Source: Arthrobacter sp. SLBN-100 (GTDB lineage: Bacteria; Actinomycetota; Actinomycetes; Actinomycetales; Micrococcaceae). From it: a stretch of DNA of 64,000 nt. The DNA is taken from positions 186,001 through 250,000 of the forward strand of contig NZ_VFMY01000002.1 in assembly GCF_006715305.1 (NCBI RefSeq). Direction: 5' to 3'. The notes below the pieces were generated by a model. That model worked only from the letters and a program-made list of their open reading frames with translations, was not told the DNA's origin and ran no database searches. A program made the position numbers and the translations under genes. Below, piece by piece: positions 45,549 to 54,951 of this stretch (positions are counted from its first letter, which is position 1; each line of letters begins with the position of its first letter).

Positions 45549-46448
45549 TCACGGTGTTGATAGTGAGGTAGTGCTGGCTCTCTCGGTGGGGAGCTTCGAT
45601 GCGGTGTGCCGGACTTTCTCGTCGAATGCGCGCAGGCGGGCCAGCCCAGCTACCTCCCCAGTCTCGTCCGGAGCCAACCACTCATGTTCGAAGTCAACTA
45701 GACCTGTATAGCCGCGGGCGATGGCGTTGGCCGCCAGCTCGACCAAGGGTAGAGTCCCTGCGCCGGGCTCGATGCGTCCCGGGGCATCTACGAGTTGGAG
45801 GAGGGCGACATGCTCGGCACAGGCTGCGTAGGCTCGAAGGATGTCTCCGTCCATAGCGGCGACGTGTGCGGTGTCGAAGATGAGCCCAAGCGCAGGGTGG
45901 TCAGCTCGTTCAATCAGCCGAACGGTGTCCCCTGTGGTCGTTGTCAGCATGCCGGGCAGGGCGACCATCGGCTCAATAGCGAGGGTCATCCCGTGGTCGG
46001 CGGCGATGCTCGCCATGGCGTTGAGGTTTGACGCGGTGTCGTCGAGTTGGGACTCGGAATCCCGTTCGGGATCCGCGGTGATCAAGGCCGCGAGAACCGT
46101 CGAACCGAGCGAGGCCGCCACGTTCGCGGCCTTGGCGACATGGCGTCCGAGTGCCGCCTTTCCGTCGGCAGTTCCGCTGGTCCAGGGCCCCCCGAATGTC
46201 GACTGAAGGGGAACCGCGACGATGCAGCTGCAAGCGAGGTCATTGGAGGAAAGTGCTTGTCGGACCTCTCGAACTTCTTCGGGGGGTCGTTCTGCCGCCC
46301 AAGGGTAGAGCACGCCAGACAGGCCGAGCCGGGCGGCGTACTCGATGTTTGGCACCAGAGCAGTCGATCCGGTAGTGGCCGAGAACTGCGGCCGAAAATC
46401 GGGCGGTAAATATCCGAGATGGGTGGTGTATGACATTGACCAGGTCAT
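45549..46448 (-). CDS. Sugar phosphate isomerase/epimerase-type TIM-barrel protein
   Basis: A 299-residue xylose-isomerase-like TIM barrel (AP endonuclease 2 family, hydroxypyruvate-isomerase-like). Probable metal ligands are Glu in LAIEPMVALPG, Asp-x-x-His in IFDTAHVAAMDG and Glu in LVDFEHEWLAP. It lies between the ThDP enzyme (77 bp upstream) and the SDR (294 bp downstream). In other catabolic operons such proteins isomerise 2-hydroxyaldehydes or 3-ketoacids, which would fit products of a ThDP lyase. The first ATG or the one four codons on (MSYTTHLGYL) may be used. Confidence 0.85.
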   Translation of the reverse strand: MTWSMSYTTHLGYLPPDFRPQFSATTGSTALVPNIEYAARLGLSGVLYPWAAERPPEEVREVRQALSSNDLACSCIVAVPLQSTFGGPWTSGTADGKAALGRHVAKAANVAASLGSTVLAALITADPERDSESQLDDTASNLNAMASIAADHGMTLAIEPMVALPGMLTTTTGDTVRLIERADHPALGLIFDTAHVAAMDGDILRAYAACAEHVALLQLVDAPGRIEPGAGTLPLVELAANAIARGYTGLVDFEHEWLAPDETGEVAGLARLRAFDEKVRHTASKLPTERASTTSLSTP

Positions 46449-46525
46449 GGATAATTCTCGATTCGGTAGAGGGACGGGCTGGCTGCGGATCTACGAACGT
46501 CCGCAGCCAGCGCCGGCTGCCGGGA

Positions 46526-48316
46526 TTAACTGGGCCAGGATCCTTCGATCACCTCGGCCAGGTGGCCAGACTTGGGCGTCCTGTCGCCGACGATCGGGAT
46601 AACGTTGGTCAGCGCACGGACGATGCGTAGACCGGGCTCCGTGCGCACGTCGAGGACGTAGCTGCCTTCGGATGCAAGCGCCCTCTGGATAGCGGGGATC
46701 AGTTGATCCGGCGTATCGACCCGCTCTCCTTCGACTCCGAGGCCACGGGCCACGGTTACAAAGTCGGTGTCTGGCAGGTCGACCCATGGGTTGTCGATGC
46801 CCATTGCCTTCGCTGAGGCGCGGTTGGCCAGCAGGCATCCGTTATTGTCGATTATGACGATGACCTTGAGGCCGTGCTCGGCCAAGTTCGAGAGCTCCAC
46901 GAGGTCGTAGTAAAAGCCCCCGTCGCCGTGGTAGCTAACGACGGTTCGCTCGGGGGCGGCGAGCTTCGCGCCGATGGCGACTGGAAGACTCGCCCCAAGG
47001 GACATGTAGCGCCCGCCGGTCGCCAGCGGGGTCACGGTTTTGTACTGGAACGCTCGGTACATGGCGAACGCGTTGCCGCCGGAGTCCGCCACGACCAAGG
47101 TATCCTCAGGCAGCTGCTCAGATAGTGTGCGGATGAGGAAGTACTGGTTGATGGGCACCTCGGTGCCGTCGAACCAAGCGTCCATCTCCGTTAGCCATTC
47201 GCTCTTAGACGCAGTTACCTGGGCCCTCCACGGGATCAGGCTAGACGACAGTTCGTCGTTGGCCTGCTGCCGGGCATAGGTCAGCAACTGCTTGATGAAG
47301 ACCTTCGCATCGGCGACCACGCCGACAGTGGGCTGAAAAATCTTAGCGATTTCGCGTGGGTCGGAGTCGACGTGGATGACGTCGGTCGGCTTCTCGAGGG
47401 TCCAGGATCCGGTGCTCATCTGAGTGAAGGAAGTGCCGATGGCGAGCCACAAGTCGGAGTGCTGTAGCGCGTCGTTTCCGGAGCGCCAACCGAAGTTGCC
47501 CGATGCCCCGGCATAGAGCTCGTGGTCGTCCGGGAGAACCCCGCGGCCACCCCAGGAGGTGGATACAACCGGCACTCCAAGAAGTTCGGCCAATTCCCTC
47601 AGCTCGTCAGCGGCATCGGATACGTGCACACCCGCCCCAATGTAAATTACCGGGCGCTCTGCGTTCTGCAGAAGCTTCCAGATACGTACTACATCCTCCT
47701 CCTGCGCGGCAGAGGGACTCGGGAACTCCAGCTTCTCGACCTTCATGGTGGTGGTCTGGAACATCGCTGTCTGAGCAAGATCGAGAACCGCCGGGCCGAA
47801 CCGTCCCGTGCTGGCTTCTTTTACCGCCTGACGGACGATGACGGGAAGATCAGCCGCGTCGGTAACCTTTTTGATGTACTTCGAGAGCGGCTTCAACGCT
47901 GGATAGAGCTCCACTGCATCCTGCAACATGTCGCGAGCTTCGAGGGCAGGTGGGTTGTTCATAGCCATAAGCAGCAATGGAGTGCCGTCCTGCTTCGCGG
48001 CGTAAACGACGGGAGCAGTGTGCAGGGCACCGACGACCCAGCTCACCACGGCCGATGCCGCCCGCCGCTTTACCCGGTTATATCCGTAAGACATCCAGGC
48101 AGCGGTGATTTCAGTCCGGCCCCCGAAATCAGCCAATCCCCGCGAAAACAGACTCTGCGTGAGTGAAGGGACCGACCCACCCGTGTAACCAAATACAATT
48201 TCCACTCCGGAGGCGACGAGTGCATCAGCGATTGCCTCGGAGCCTTGTCGGACGACTACGTCAGAGGTTGGGGAGGGGACATCCGCGTCCACCGGGCTAG
48301 TTGTCTCAATAGTCAT
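46526..48316 (-). CDS. ThDP-dependent enzyme, paralogue of the duplicated enzyme
   Basis: A 596-residue ThDP enzyme from ATG 48316, with AGGAG five bases upstream; a GTG two codons earlier is the alternative. The PYR-domain Glu is in GGRTEITAAWMSYGYNRVKR, the middle domain has RPVIYIGAGVHVSDA, and the ThDP-Mg motif is YHGDGGFYYDLVEL through IDNNGCLL. It shares long runs with the 701-residue enzymes (for example WMSYGYNRVKRR and LKPLSKYI), so they probably act on related compounds. It lacks their N-terminal beta domain and leader. It is the first gene of the operon that includes the ring-hydroxylating dioxygenase. An operator-like palindrome lies 277 bp upstream. Confidence 0.9.
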   Translation of the reverse strand: MTIETTSPVDADVPSPTSDVVVRQGSEAIADALVASGVEIVFGYTGGSVPSLTQSLFSRGLADFGGRTEITAAWMSYGYNRVKRRAASAVVSWVVGALHTAPVVYAAKQDGTPLLLMAMNNPPALEARDMLQDAVELYPALKPLSKYIKKVTDAADLPVIVRQAVKEASTGRFGPAVLDLAQTAMFQTTTMKVEKLEFPSPSAAQEEDVVRIWKLLQNAERPVIYIGAGVHVSDAADELRELAELLGVPVVSTSWGGRGVLPDDHELYAGASGNFGWRSGNDALQHSDLWLAIGTSFTQMSTGSWTLEKPTDVIHVDSDPREIAKIFQPTVGVVADAKVFIKQLLTYARQQANDELSSSLIPWRAQVTASKSEWLTEMDAWFDGTEVPINQYFLIRTLSEQLPEDTLVVADSGGNAFAMYRAFQYKTVTPLATGGRYMSLGASLPVAIGAKLAAPERTVVSYHGDGGFYYDLVELSNLAEHGLKVIVIIDNNGCLLANRASAKAMGIDNPWVDLPDTDFVTVARGLGVEGERVDTPDQLIPAIQRALASEGSYVLDVRTEPGLRIVRALTNVIPIVGDRTPKSGHLAEVIEGSWPS

Positions 48317-48329
48317 GTGCACTCCTGCT

Positions 48330-48560
48330 TGTTGGTTATCAGTCGAAGGGATCGCTGAGCCGATCGCCGGCCATAGCGGGCCGGTCGCGCTTGGTTTCCG
48401 CGAGGGAATGAAAGGGACGATGGAGGTGTCGGCGAACCGAAGTCCAGTGGCCCCGCCTTATGTGTCACCAGCTTGGAGGAGCAGCACCGCTCTGTTGCTC
48501 CGCTCGCTCAGATTCAGAACCCCGCTCGTCTTCGTGCGGGGTGGTTGAAAAGAAGTTGTT
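48330..48560 (-). pseudogene. GMC oxidoreductase remnant (both ends joined, centre deleted)
   Basis: Minus-strand reading gives LNLSERSNRAVLLLQAGDT (the FAD-fold end of the GMC N-terminus; compare LSERTTRSVLLLEAGD in the gene at 52946), one stop, then GLRFADTSIVPFIPSRKPSA, which is the conserved GMC C-terminal motif. About 450 codons in between are missing. It sits directly upstream of the ThDP gene, between it and the palindrome at 48593, so the ThDP gene may use the old GMC promoter. Confidence 0.8.
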
Positions 48561-48592
48561 GTGATGGGGGTTGAGAAAAAGCTTAGCGAACT

Positions 48593-48607
48593 TTGACTCC
48601 AAGTCAA
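48593..48607. promoter_or_regulatory. Palindromic operator TTGACTCCAAGTCAA
   Basis: One of three near-identical 15-bp palindromes (others at 54560 and 59612). It lies just upstream of the GMC remnant and the ThDP/dioxygenase operon. It differs from the perfect form TTGACTTCAAGTCAA at one base. Confidence 0.72.
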
Positions 48608-48768
48608 TAGGTGATCAAGTTCACTTTGGGATGTTCGCGAAAGGAGTTTACAGAGCTGGGACATCCTGGGTGACGTGATGATCAGTCGTATTGGGGATCG
48701 CCGACTGTTCCGCGGGAGTTCTAACTGAGGCGCCATACTGGTTAGCGAGCGGTGTGCCCGAGGAATCA

Positions 48769-49300
48769 TGTCAAGATGCCCGCCTCGGTTGCTTCGTGGA
48801 GTCGTTTGATTTTTGCCCGGATGGCCGGCCGTGTTTTGAGGCCTTGTTTGGCGGTGCTGACGGTGCCCGGTGACGGCCCCGGTGCGCTGGAGGTGGCTGG
48901 CGGATCGTATTCTTGCTGACTTTGGCGCTGGCCGGACGTTCGCGACGAGTTTTTGCTGCGGCACAAGTTTGTTGGTCAGCAGTCTTTGCAGCAGTGGTAG
49001 CCGGCGGTCTGGCGGATGATGTGCCAGTTCTTCTGCTCCACGTGGGCACCGTCGTTCTTGTTCCCGGACCGGGACCGGGTGAACGCGAGTGCCTCCTGTT
49101 CCCACCAGCGTAAAAGCTCCTAGTTGATGAACTCTGAGCAGGTGTCCGAGTCGATGCCCAGGACCGGAAAAGGGGCACAAAGCGGTGGCATCTTTGATGG
49201 CGGCGAACACCCATTTCTGGGCCTTGTTCCTGCCGAGCGGCTTCCGTCCAATCGGTCGCGATGTCGGTGATATCAAAGGGTGAAGCAGAACTTCCCAAGG
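48769..49300 (-). pseudogene. Integrase-core transposase remnant
   Basis: Three minus-strand frames give one decayed DDE (rve-type) transposase: FDITDIATDWTEAA, then NKAQKWVFAAIKDATALCPF, then ALAFTRSRSGNKNDGAHVEQ with KNWHIIRQTAGYH, and finally RAIRAKIKRLHEATEAG-like residues. At least three frameshifts are present and no full frame survives. It separates the TetR gene from the ThDP/dioxygenase operon, which may once have been direct divergent neighbours. Confidence 0.7.
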
Positions 49301-49470
49301 GTGTTTGAATGAGTGGGCAAGCGCGTTGACTCATCGAAAGCGCCATGGCTCACAGTGCCGACGCGGCAGGGCGCCGTCCCGGCGGCCATGCCGCTACGCG
49401 GGCATCTTTGATTACTATGACCCCAGTCCCGGTTAACCCGGCCGACACGTCGAACACGTAGAGTGGGTTC

Positions 49471-50121
49471 ATGCGCAGTCAGGATAGTCCCCGTATTGCA
49501 ACGAGAGCGCAAGCCCGCAGAGAGGCCATCGTCGAGGTCGCGATGGCGCAGTTTTCTGAGCGCCGATACGAAGAAGTCTTCATAGACGACGTATGTCGTG
49601 AGGCGGGAATCGCACACGGACTTGTGTCGTACTACTTTGGCGGAAAACGCGGGTTGTTCACTGCCGCCGTCGAGAAGGCCTGGCAGGAAATGCTCGAATA
49701 TGAAAAGCCGCATGAGGGCGAAGTCACCGCTACGGATAAAATCAATGGCTACATTCGCCGCCACTTCGAGTACGTGCACGGCAATCCGAAGCGCTTCACA
49801 ATCCTCATGCACAGTGACAGCGGTGACTCAAGGATTCGCGAGATCGCGCACGCCGCCCGGGACACCGCCGTGGCGCAGCTCATGACCAGCATCGGCTGCC
49901 CCGTCAGTCCACCGCCGAGACTACGACTGGCGATAAAGGGGTGGGCTGGGTTCCTGGACAGCGCAACGCTAGATTGGGTGGCCCATGAGACGTGCCCCAT
50001 TGAAGAAGTTACCGAAATCTGCAGGGAAACACTCATGGCAGCCGTTGGGGTTGCGATCGGCGATCGCGACGGAGAAATGACAGAAGAGCAGACTTTGCGC
50101 CAGGTCGCAAGAATCGCGTAG
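49471..50121 (+). CDS. TetR-family transcriptional regulator
   Basis: A 216-residue TetR regulator. The DNA-binding domain is at about residues 12-60 (AMAQFSERRYEEVFIDDVCR through AHGLVSYYFGGKRGLF). The C-terminal ligand domain begins with the linker INGYIRRHFEYVHGNPKRF. It is divergent from the ThDP/dioxygenase operon, with the palindrome at 48593 in between, and so is a candidate for the protein that binds the 15-bp palindromes. The palindrome is not found in its own promoter. A decayed relative lies at 39778-40378. Confidence 0.9.
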   Translation: MRSQDSPRIATRAQARREAIVEVAMAQFSERRYEEVFIDDVCREAGIAHGLVSYYFGGKRGLFTAAVEKAWQEMLEYEKPHEGEVTATDKINGYIRRHFEYVHGNPKRFTILMHSDSGDSRIREIAHAARDTAVAQLMTSIGCPVSPPPRLRLAIKGWAGFLDSATLDWVAHETCPIEEVTEICRETLMAAVGVAIGDRDGEMTEEQTLRQVARIA

Positions 50122-50489
50122 CTCGATCTGATTAGCGTCGACACGGAAGCGGAGGCTTCATTGAACCGGACCTTGGCTGACCATTTCTGCGTACGGAACT
50201 TTTTGAGGGAAAGGCCGCTAGACGATATGTAGCAGGAAGTGACCGCTCCGGCGGTCTGGTCCTTCAAAAGGCCCATTGTCGCCGGACTGATTCCGATGCT
50301 GATGGCGCTCTGTCAGAAGGCCGACGAAGTGTGGTCCGGAAGGTCTGCCTCCTGCCACCGTCCTCAAAGTCGTTGACCAGGCAGGCACAACGGCTTCGGC
50401 CGGGCCCTTTTCCTGCTGCGCTCAGGGATCGCCCCAGTGGTCGCGGCGCCCGTCCGGATAACGGGTGAAAAAAGCGTTGTCAAAAAATG
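50122..50489. other. Intergenic region, no gene recognised
   Basis: Follows the TetR gene. No open frame looks like a known protein. It leads into IS remnants. Confidence 0.4.
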
Positions 50490-50725
50490 CGCTGCAGCTG
50501 GCCCGGCTGCCGAAGCTGGGTGAGGTCGGGGTAAGAATTCCCTCAGTAAATCAGGAAGCAGCCCGTAACTATTCCGCTCCCGCGAAGACGTCCGCGGAAC
50601 CCTACAGCGTTCCCGGCACCGGATCTCCGAGTTCTCATTGCGTCAAGGCGTCCTTTTTCGGCGGGTATGGCTGGACAGGCGTTCATGAACTGTGGCTGTC
50701 CGCCAACACTTCGGTGCACCGGTAG
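50490..50725 (+). pseudogene. IS110-family transposase remnant
   Basis: Encodes LARLPKLGEVGVRIPSVNQE and, after changes of frame, GYGWTGVHELWLSA, both typical of IS110-family transposases. It is related to the fragment at 39315-39390. It is too short and frameshifted to be active. Confidence 0.58.
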
Positions 50726-50823
50726 GAGAGTGGACCTATGGATTGTCGGTGACGATCGAAAAGTGAGCCATTGGTGACGGTTGAAAACTGGGCTACCCGT
50801 TCCAAACGATTGGGTGGGTGATC

Positions 50824-51850
50824 ACAGTGGAGGATTGTGCGCTTATTCGGCGGTTCCCTGTGGCCGAGGGTGAATCGTATGAGGTCGATGGTGCCGCGGT
50901 TGGGGATCTCCAGGGATACGGTCGCGAAGGCAGCCACTTCTGACGGTCCTCCAGGGCGCTGTTCCGCAGCGCCTGATCTGGGATAACGAAACCTCCATCG
51001 GCCGCCGGAACACCTACGCCACTGAGAGTCGCGGGTGTTCGCCGGGGTCTTGGCCACCCGGATCGTGCAGGTAAAACCCTACGACCCGGAAAGCAGGGCG
51101 TGGTCGAGCGGACCAACCAGTCATGGAAACGCCGTTCCTGCCGGGCGGGTCTTCAGCTCACCAGAGGACTTCAACCTCCAGCTCGCGCAGTGGCCGCCGA
51201 CGGCCAACGCCCGGCTCCACAAGCTTACTGGCACCCGCTTGGACCTGCTGGCTGCGGACAAAGCGGCAATGCTGGCGCTGCCTCCCGTTCCACCGGTTAT
51301 TGGGTTCACTTCACGGGTCCGGCTCCCTGAGGACTACTACGTCCGGATGGGATCCAACGACTACTTCTCCGTTCACCCAGAAGCCATCGCCTCTTCGTCG
51401 ACGTCACCGTCGACCTCGGAACCGTCACGATCACCCTGGACGCCAGGCCCGTCGGCACCCACCCCCGGTTCTGAGGAACCGGACTCACCATCGACCCAGA
51501 CCACGTTGAGGCGGTAAAGTCACTGCGGATGGCCTTCAAAATCCCGGTGGGTGAACCAACCGGGCTGCCCGACCTGGCCGACTACGACCGGGCATTCGGC
51601 GTCATGTTAGACGATGGCAGGTCGCTTATTGGCCGAGGCTAAGAAAACCAATGGCCGGACCAGTACTACTCCCGGGCGATAGAAGCACCTCGGATCCGTG
51701 AAGCAGCAACCGGCTCGCTTACCTTGCCCGTGAAGGCTGCTGGACCCGCGAGCAATACCTCGCCGGTGTCCTGTCCGGCCCCGGGCCGCCGGGTTCCCGG
51801 CCTGGAAGTCACTCGAGGACTTCAACTTCGATCACCAGCCCGGCCTTAAA
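50824..51850 (+). pseudogene. IS21-family istA/istB remnants
   Basis: 50828-50945 gives VEDCALIRRFPVAEGE and, in another frame, MRSMVPRLGISRDTVAKA (the IstA helix-turn-helix). A deletion follows. Then 51030-51520 gives RSFTSPEDFN-like VFSSPEDFNLQLAQWPPTAN, LLAADKAAMLALPPVPPVIG and RVRLPEDYYVRMGSNDY, the C-terminal part of IstA. 51650-51850 carries IstB N-terminal pieces (EAPRIREAAT, EGCWTREQYLAGVL). Several frameshifts make both inactive. Just after it, 51990-52023 reads VSYVAHANPN, resembling the start of another IS transposase. Confidence 0.7.
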
Positions 51851-52033
51851 AGTGACGCCACGCGCACCTGGCCCCGGCCTGAACTCACGCACCTCCCAGC
51901 TAGTACGTCTGGAACAGCGTGGCGTAAGTAAAGGGCGGGGCCTCCGGTATCAATTTTGGGCTACCACACTCATCGACGCCCGGAGGCCCCCGTGTCCTAC
52001 GTTGCCCATGCCAATCCGAACTGACATCCAGGG

Positions 52034-52846
52034 TCAGTTGTGCCGGACTAGAACTCCACCATCGACAACAAAAACAGCGCCTGTGATAAAGGAGGACGCA
52101 GGGGAAGATAGCAGGAGTGCGAGCCCCTCGATTTCTTCCGGCTGGGCCAGTCGACCCAATGCCGTTGCCCGGCGGAGTTCGGCGAGCATGTCATCGTTCC
52201 CAGGATTGTTGCGCCCAATTGCCGTCAAGAACGACCCAGGTGCGATGGCGTTGACGTTTATCCGCCGCGCCGCCAATTCTGCCGCTGCATTGCGCACTAA
52301 GTGAGAAACGGCAGCCTTCGACGCTGAGTACGCGTAGCCCACAAGCGGATCCGCGCGGTGTCCTGCGATGGAGGAGGTGACTACGATGCGGCCTCCGTCA
52401 TTCATCCGCGCGGCTCCTGCGCGGATCGTGTGCATGGTGCCCGTCAAATTCGTCTCAATTACCCGCTGCCAGCGTTCGTCGTCAACGTTCTCTAGGGTGC
52501 CGACCCCGAATTCACGCCCGAGGCCGGCGGATATTCCCGCATTCGCAAACACTATGTCGAGTCCGTCGCTCCATTCTGCCGCTGCCTGAACTGCCGCTTC
52601 GACCGCAGAGCGATCACGGATGTCGGCCGTCACTCCCCGTACGGAGCATCCTTCGTTTGCTAGAGCTTCCACGGCCCCGTCAAGGGCTTCTGAGTCTAGG
52701 TCAGCCAGCACCACCCGCGCGCCGTTTCGGGCCAGCACGCGGGCGAATGCCAGACCGAGCCCAGACGCTGCCCCTGTAACCAAGGCGCCTCGACCGGCCA
52801 CGTCGAACATTCGCGCTGGATCGGAATTGTGGTGAGCCGTGGTCAC
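52034..52846 (-). CDS. SDR-family oxidoreductase
   Basis: A 270-residue SDR. The cofactor motif is VTGAASGLGLAFARVL, Asp in LADLDSEAL favours NAD, the active-site Ser is in VTSSIAGHR, and catalytic Tyr/Lys are in YSASKAAVSH. The C-terminal FITGAVFVVDGG is typical. It lies 99 bp after the GMC oxidoreductase gene on the same strand, so they are probably co-transcribed. Both enzymes would act on alcohols. The GMC promoter carries the 15-bp palindrome, putting this SDR in the same proposed regulon. Confidence 0.88.
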   Translation of the reverse strand: MTTAHHNSDPARMFDVAGRGALVTGAASGLGLAFARVLARNGARVVLADLDSEALDGAVEALANEGCSVRGVTADIRDRSAVEAAVQAAAEWSDGLDIVFANAGISAGLGREFGVGTLENVDDERWQRVIETNLTGTMHTIRAGAARMNDGGRIVVTSSIAGHRADPLVGYAYSASKAAVSHLVRNAAAELAARRINVNAIAPGSFLTAIGRNNPGNDDMLAELRRATALGRLAQPEEIEGLALLLSSPASSFITGAVFVVDGGVLVRHN

Positions 52847-52945
52847 TGCGGCTTCCCTTCACCTAAGTCGACTAAGCGCCGGAAATTCCGGGTGCGACTG
52901 TCGGTCGTTTCGTTCTCCTCATCGAACATCACTTCGGCAGTCGCT

Positions 52946-54511
52946 CTATCGTGCCTGGTTGTCATCAAAGAACGCGCTAATCCGCTCGCCCACCATGAAG
53001 GCGGTCGCGTTCGGCCCGCGCGAGGTGATCTCAGGGTAGATCGAAGTGTCGGCGACTCGTACGCCTTGGAGGCCGTGCACCCGCCCGAATTGGTCGACCA
53101 CTGCGGTGCGGTCAGACTCGGGACCCATGCGACACGTGCACGATGGGTGACCCACCCCAAATAGATTCGACCGAATCCAGGTGTCTGCGGCTTGGTCACC
53201 TTCGATATCGGACTTGGCGAGGTTCAGCATGCGCCCCCCAATTTCCTTCATCGCTTTCCCGTCAAACAGCTCAGCCGCGGTCCTCACGGCTTCTCGAAGA
53301 CGACGAAGATCGCTTTCCTCGGCGAGCAGGTTCCAGTTCAGGTCTGGCTGTTCGTACGGATCGGCGGACTTCAGCGAAAGCTTTCCTCGGCTGTCTTGCT
53401 GTTGGAGGATGATCACGATCATGGGATTACCGATTGTTGCATCCTGAACATCCCGAGGCAGCCCCATCATGTCGCCAACCGAGGAAACAAACGGCAGCAG
53501 CTCAAGATCTCCTTCTCTGCTGGACCCATACGACGTCCAGTTCAGGGCGCTCGTCATGACGCCGCTACCCGGAATATACGGAGACCTGCCATCAAATTCG
53601 TACTGCAGGGCCAGCTGTGGGTGGTCTGTGAGGTTCATCCCGACGCCTGGCAGATCCTGAACCACTTCAATACCCAGCTCCCGGAGTTGATCCGCCGGAC
53701 CGACACCGGAAAGCAAGAGAATCTGCGGGGAGCGGAGTGCGCCAGCAGATATCACGGTCTCCGCTGCTCGGAACTCACGACGCTCACCGGCGACGTCAGC
53801 TTCAACACCAACACATACCTTCCCCTCGAAGAGAAGCCTGAGTACGCGGGCATTGCCTTGGACTGTGAGATTCTGCCGTTGCATCGCTGGTAGAACGTAT
53901 GAGTAGCCTGCACTCGCACGATTTTTGCCGTCGATATTCAGCGGGACGGGTCCAACGCCATCCGCGCCTACTTCGTTCTTATCGGGCACATCCGCGTGGC
54001 CTAAGTCTTGACAGGCCGCGGAAAACGCCTGAGTGAATTCAGGCGCTCTATCAGCGGGCTCGCGACGCACCGTGACAGGCCCCTGCTTTCCATGGGCGTC
54101 TCCTCCGAAATCAAGATCATTCTCGAGCTTTTTGAAGTACGGGAGGACCTCCTCATACGACCAGGCGCTATTCCCCCACGAGGCCCACCGGTCAAAGTCA
54201 TTCTTTGTACCCCGCTGGAAGTATGCCAGGTTCACAGCGCCGGAACCTCCGATGCCGCTGCCACGCGCCACCATCGCTTCCCGGCCCGGCATCAGGGTCC
54301 CTCCTACTTGATAGTTGTGAGGGCCACCCGGGATGATTCCGTTCAAGCTTGACGGATCGAGAACAGCCTCCGGAAATTTACTAAGGTCACCGTCATATAC
54401 GTCACCTGCCTCCAACAGCAGGACTGACCTTGTGGTGCGTTCACTCAATCGGGCGGCCAGAACCGAGCCGCTTGAACCTGAGCCAACCACGATTACGTCG
54501 TACTCAACCAT
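52946..54511 (-). CDS. GMC-family FAD-dependent oxidoreductase (alcohol oxidase/dehydrogenase)
   Basis: A 521-residue GMC enzyme. The FAD fold is VIVVGSGSSGSVLAARLSER, followed by the signature around ARGSGIGGSGAVNLAYFQRG and the second signature GALRSPQILLLSGVGP. At the C-terminus, GHPSCTCRMG (with the active-site His) and GVRVADTSIYPEITSRGPNA are seen; the usual catalytic Asn follows in GPNATA. I chose ATG 54511 (MVEYDVIVVG, with AGGA upstream); another ATG lies four codons earlier. Substrates of such enzymes include choline, aryl alcohols and polyethylene glycol. A shredded relative lies at 48330. Confidence 0.9.
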   Translation of the reverse strand: MVEYDVIVVGSGSSGSVLAARLSERTTRSVLLLEAGDVYDGDLSKFPEAVLDPSSLNGIIPGGPHNYQVGGTLMPGREAMVARGSGIGGSGAVNLAYFQRGTKNDFDRWASWGNSAWSYEEVLPYFKKLENDLDFGGDAHGKQGPVTVRREPADRAPEFTQAFSAACQDLGHADVPDKNEVGADGVGPVPLNIDGKNRASAGYSYVLPAMQRQNLTVQGNARVLRLLFEGKVCVGVEADVAGERREFRAAETVISAGALRSPQILLLSGVGPADQLRELGIEVVQDLPGVGMNLTDHPQLALQYEFDGRSPYIPGSGVMTSALNWTSYGSSREGDLELLPFVSSVGDMMGLPRDVQDATIGNPMIVIILQQQDSRGKLSLKSADPYEQPDLNWNLLAEESDLRRLREAVRTAAELFDGKAMKEIGGRMLNLAKSDIEGDQAADTWIRSNLFGVGHPSCTCRMGPESDRTAVVDQFGRVHGLQGVRVADTSIYPEITSRGPNATAFMVGERISAFFDDNQAR

Positions 54512-54559
54512 GTTAATCCTCATTGATATATGGATAGTGGTTCAGATAGAACCCTAGTT

Positions 54560-54574
54560 CTGACTTGAAGTCAA
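54560..54574. promoter_or_regulatory. Palindromic operator CTGACTTGAAGTCAA
   Basis: Second copy of the 15-bp palindrome, 49-63 bp upstream of the GMC start, so within the promoter region. It differs from the perfect form on the other strand (TTGACTTCAAGTCAA) at the last base. Confidence 0.75.
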
Positions 54575-54673
54575 TAGCGGCTTTGTGGACTGGATACTAA
54601 CGGTCGCTTAAGCGGTGGGGACTGGACGGGGGGCTGACGCCGCCTCGGGGCATCACAAGTTGATATGGGCCCA

Positions 54674-54951
54674 CTGTTGTCGGTTTTTTGGTTTTCATGG
54701 CCAGTTCGGGGAGCCGCTGTGGTTGCATTCGTGAGGGTGATGTCTGGCATCACCGCTTGTCACGCGAGAATGCTTGTTTCCCCAGGTGTCCTCACCTTGA
54801 ATAGTTCTAGGACGTAGATCACGACCGTCCACCTCGTACACGCGTTACGTTTTCTGCCGAAGTGTTCCGCGGCCAAAGGCGGCCCGGCATCTGGAATTTT
54901 GTGGCCGGATTGCGCCGCGTGTGCCGGGACGAGCCAAGGAGACTTTTTATT
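54674..54951 (+). promoter_or_regulatory. Shared leader/promoter region, copy 3
   Basis: Same as 20015-20292 apart from one base (T at 54693). It includes CCAAGGAGACTTTTT before the ThDP start at 54952. Confidence 0.75.

Noticed and set aside
48458..49276. 272-codon minus-strand frame as an intact gene
   Set aside because: It joins a short stretch of a transposase frame with antisense-like sequence and a piece of the GMC remnant. The pattern is that of decayed genes.
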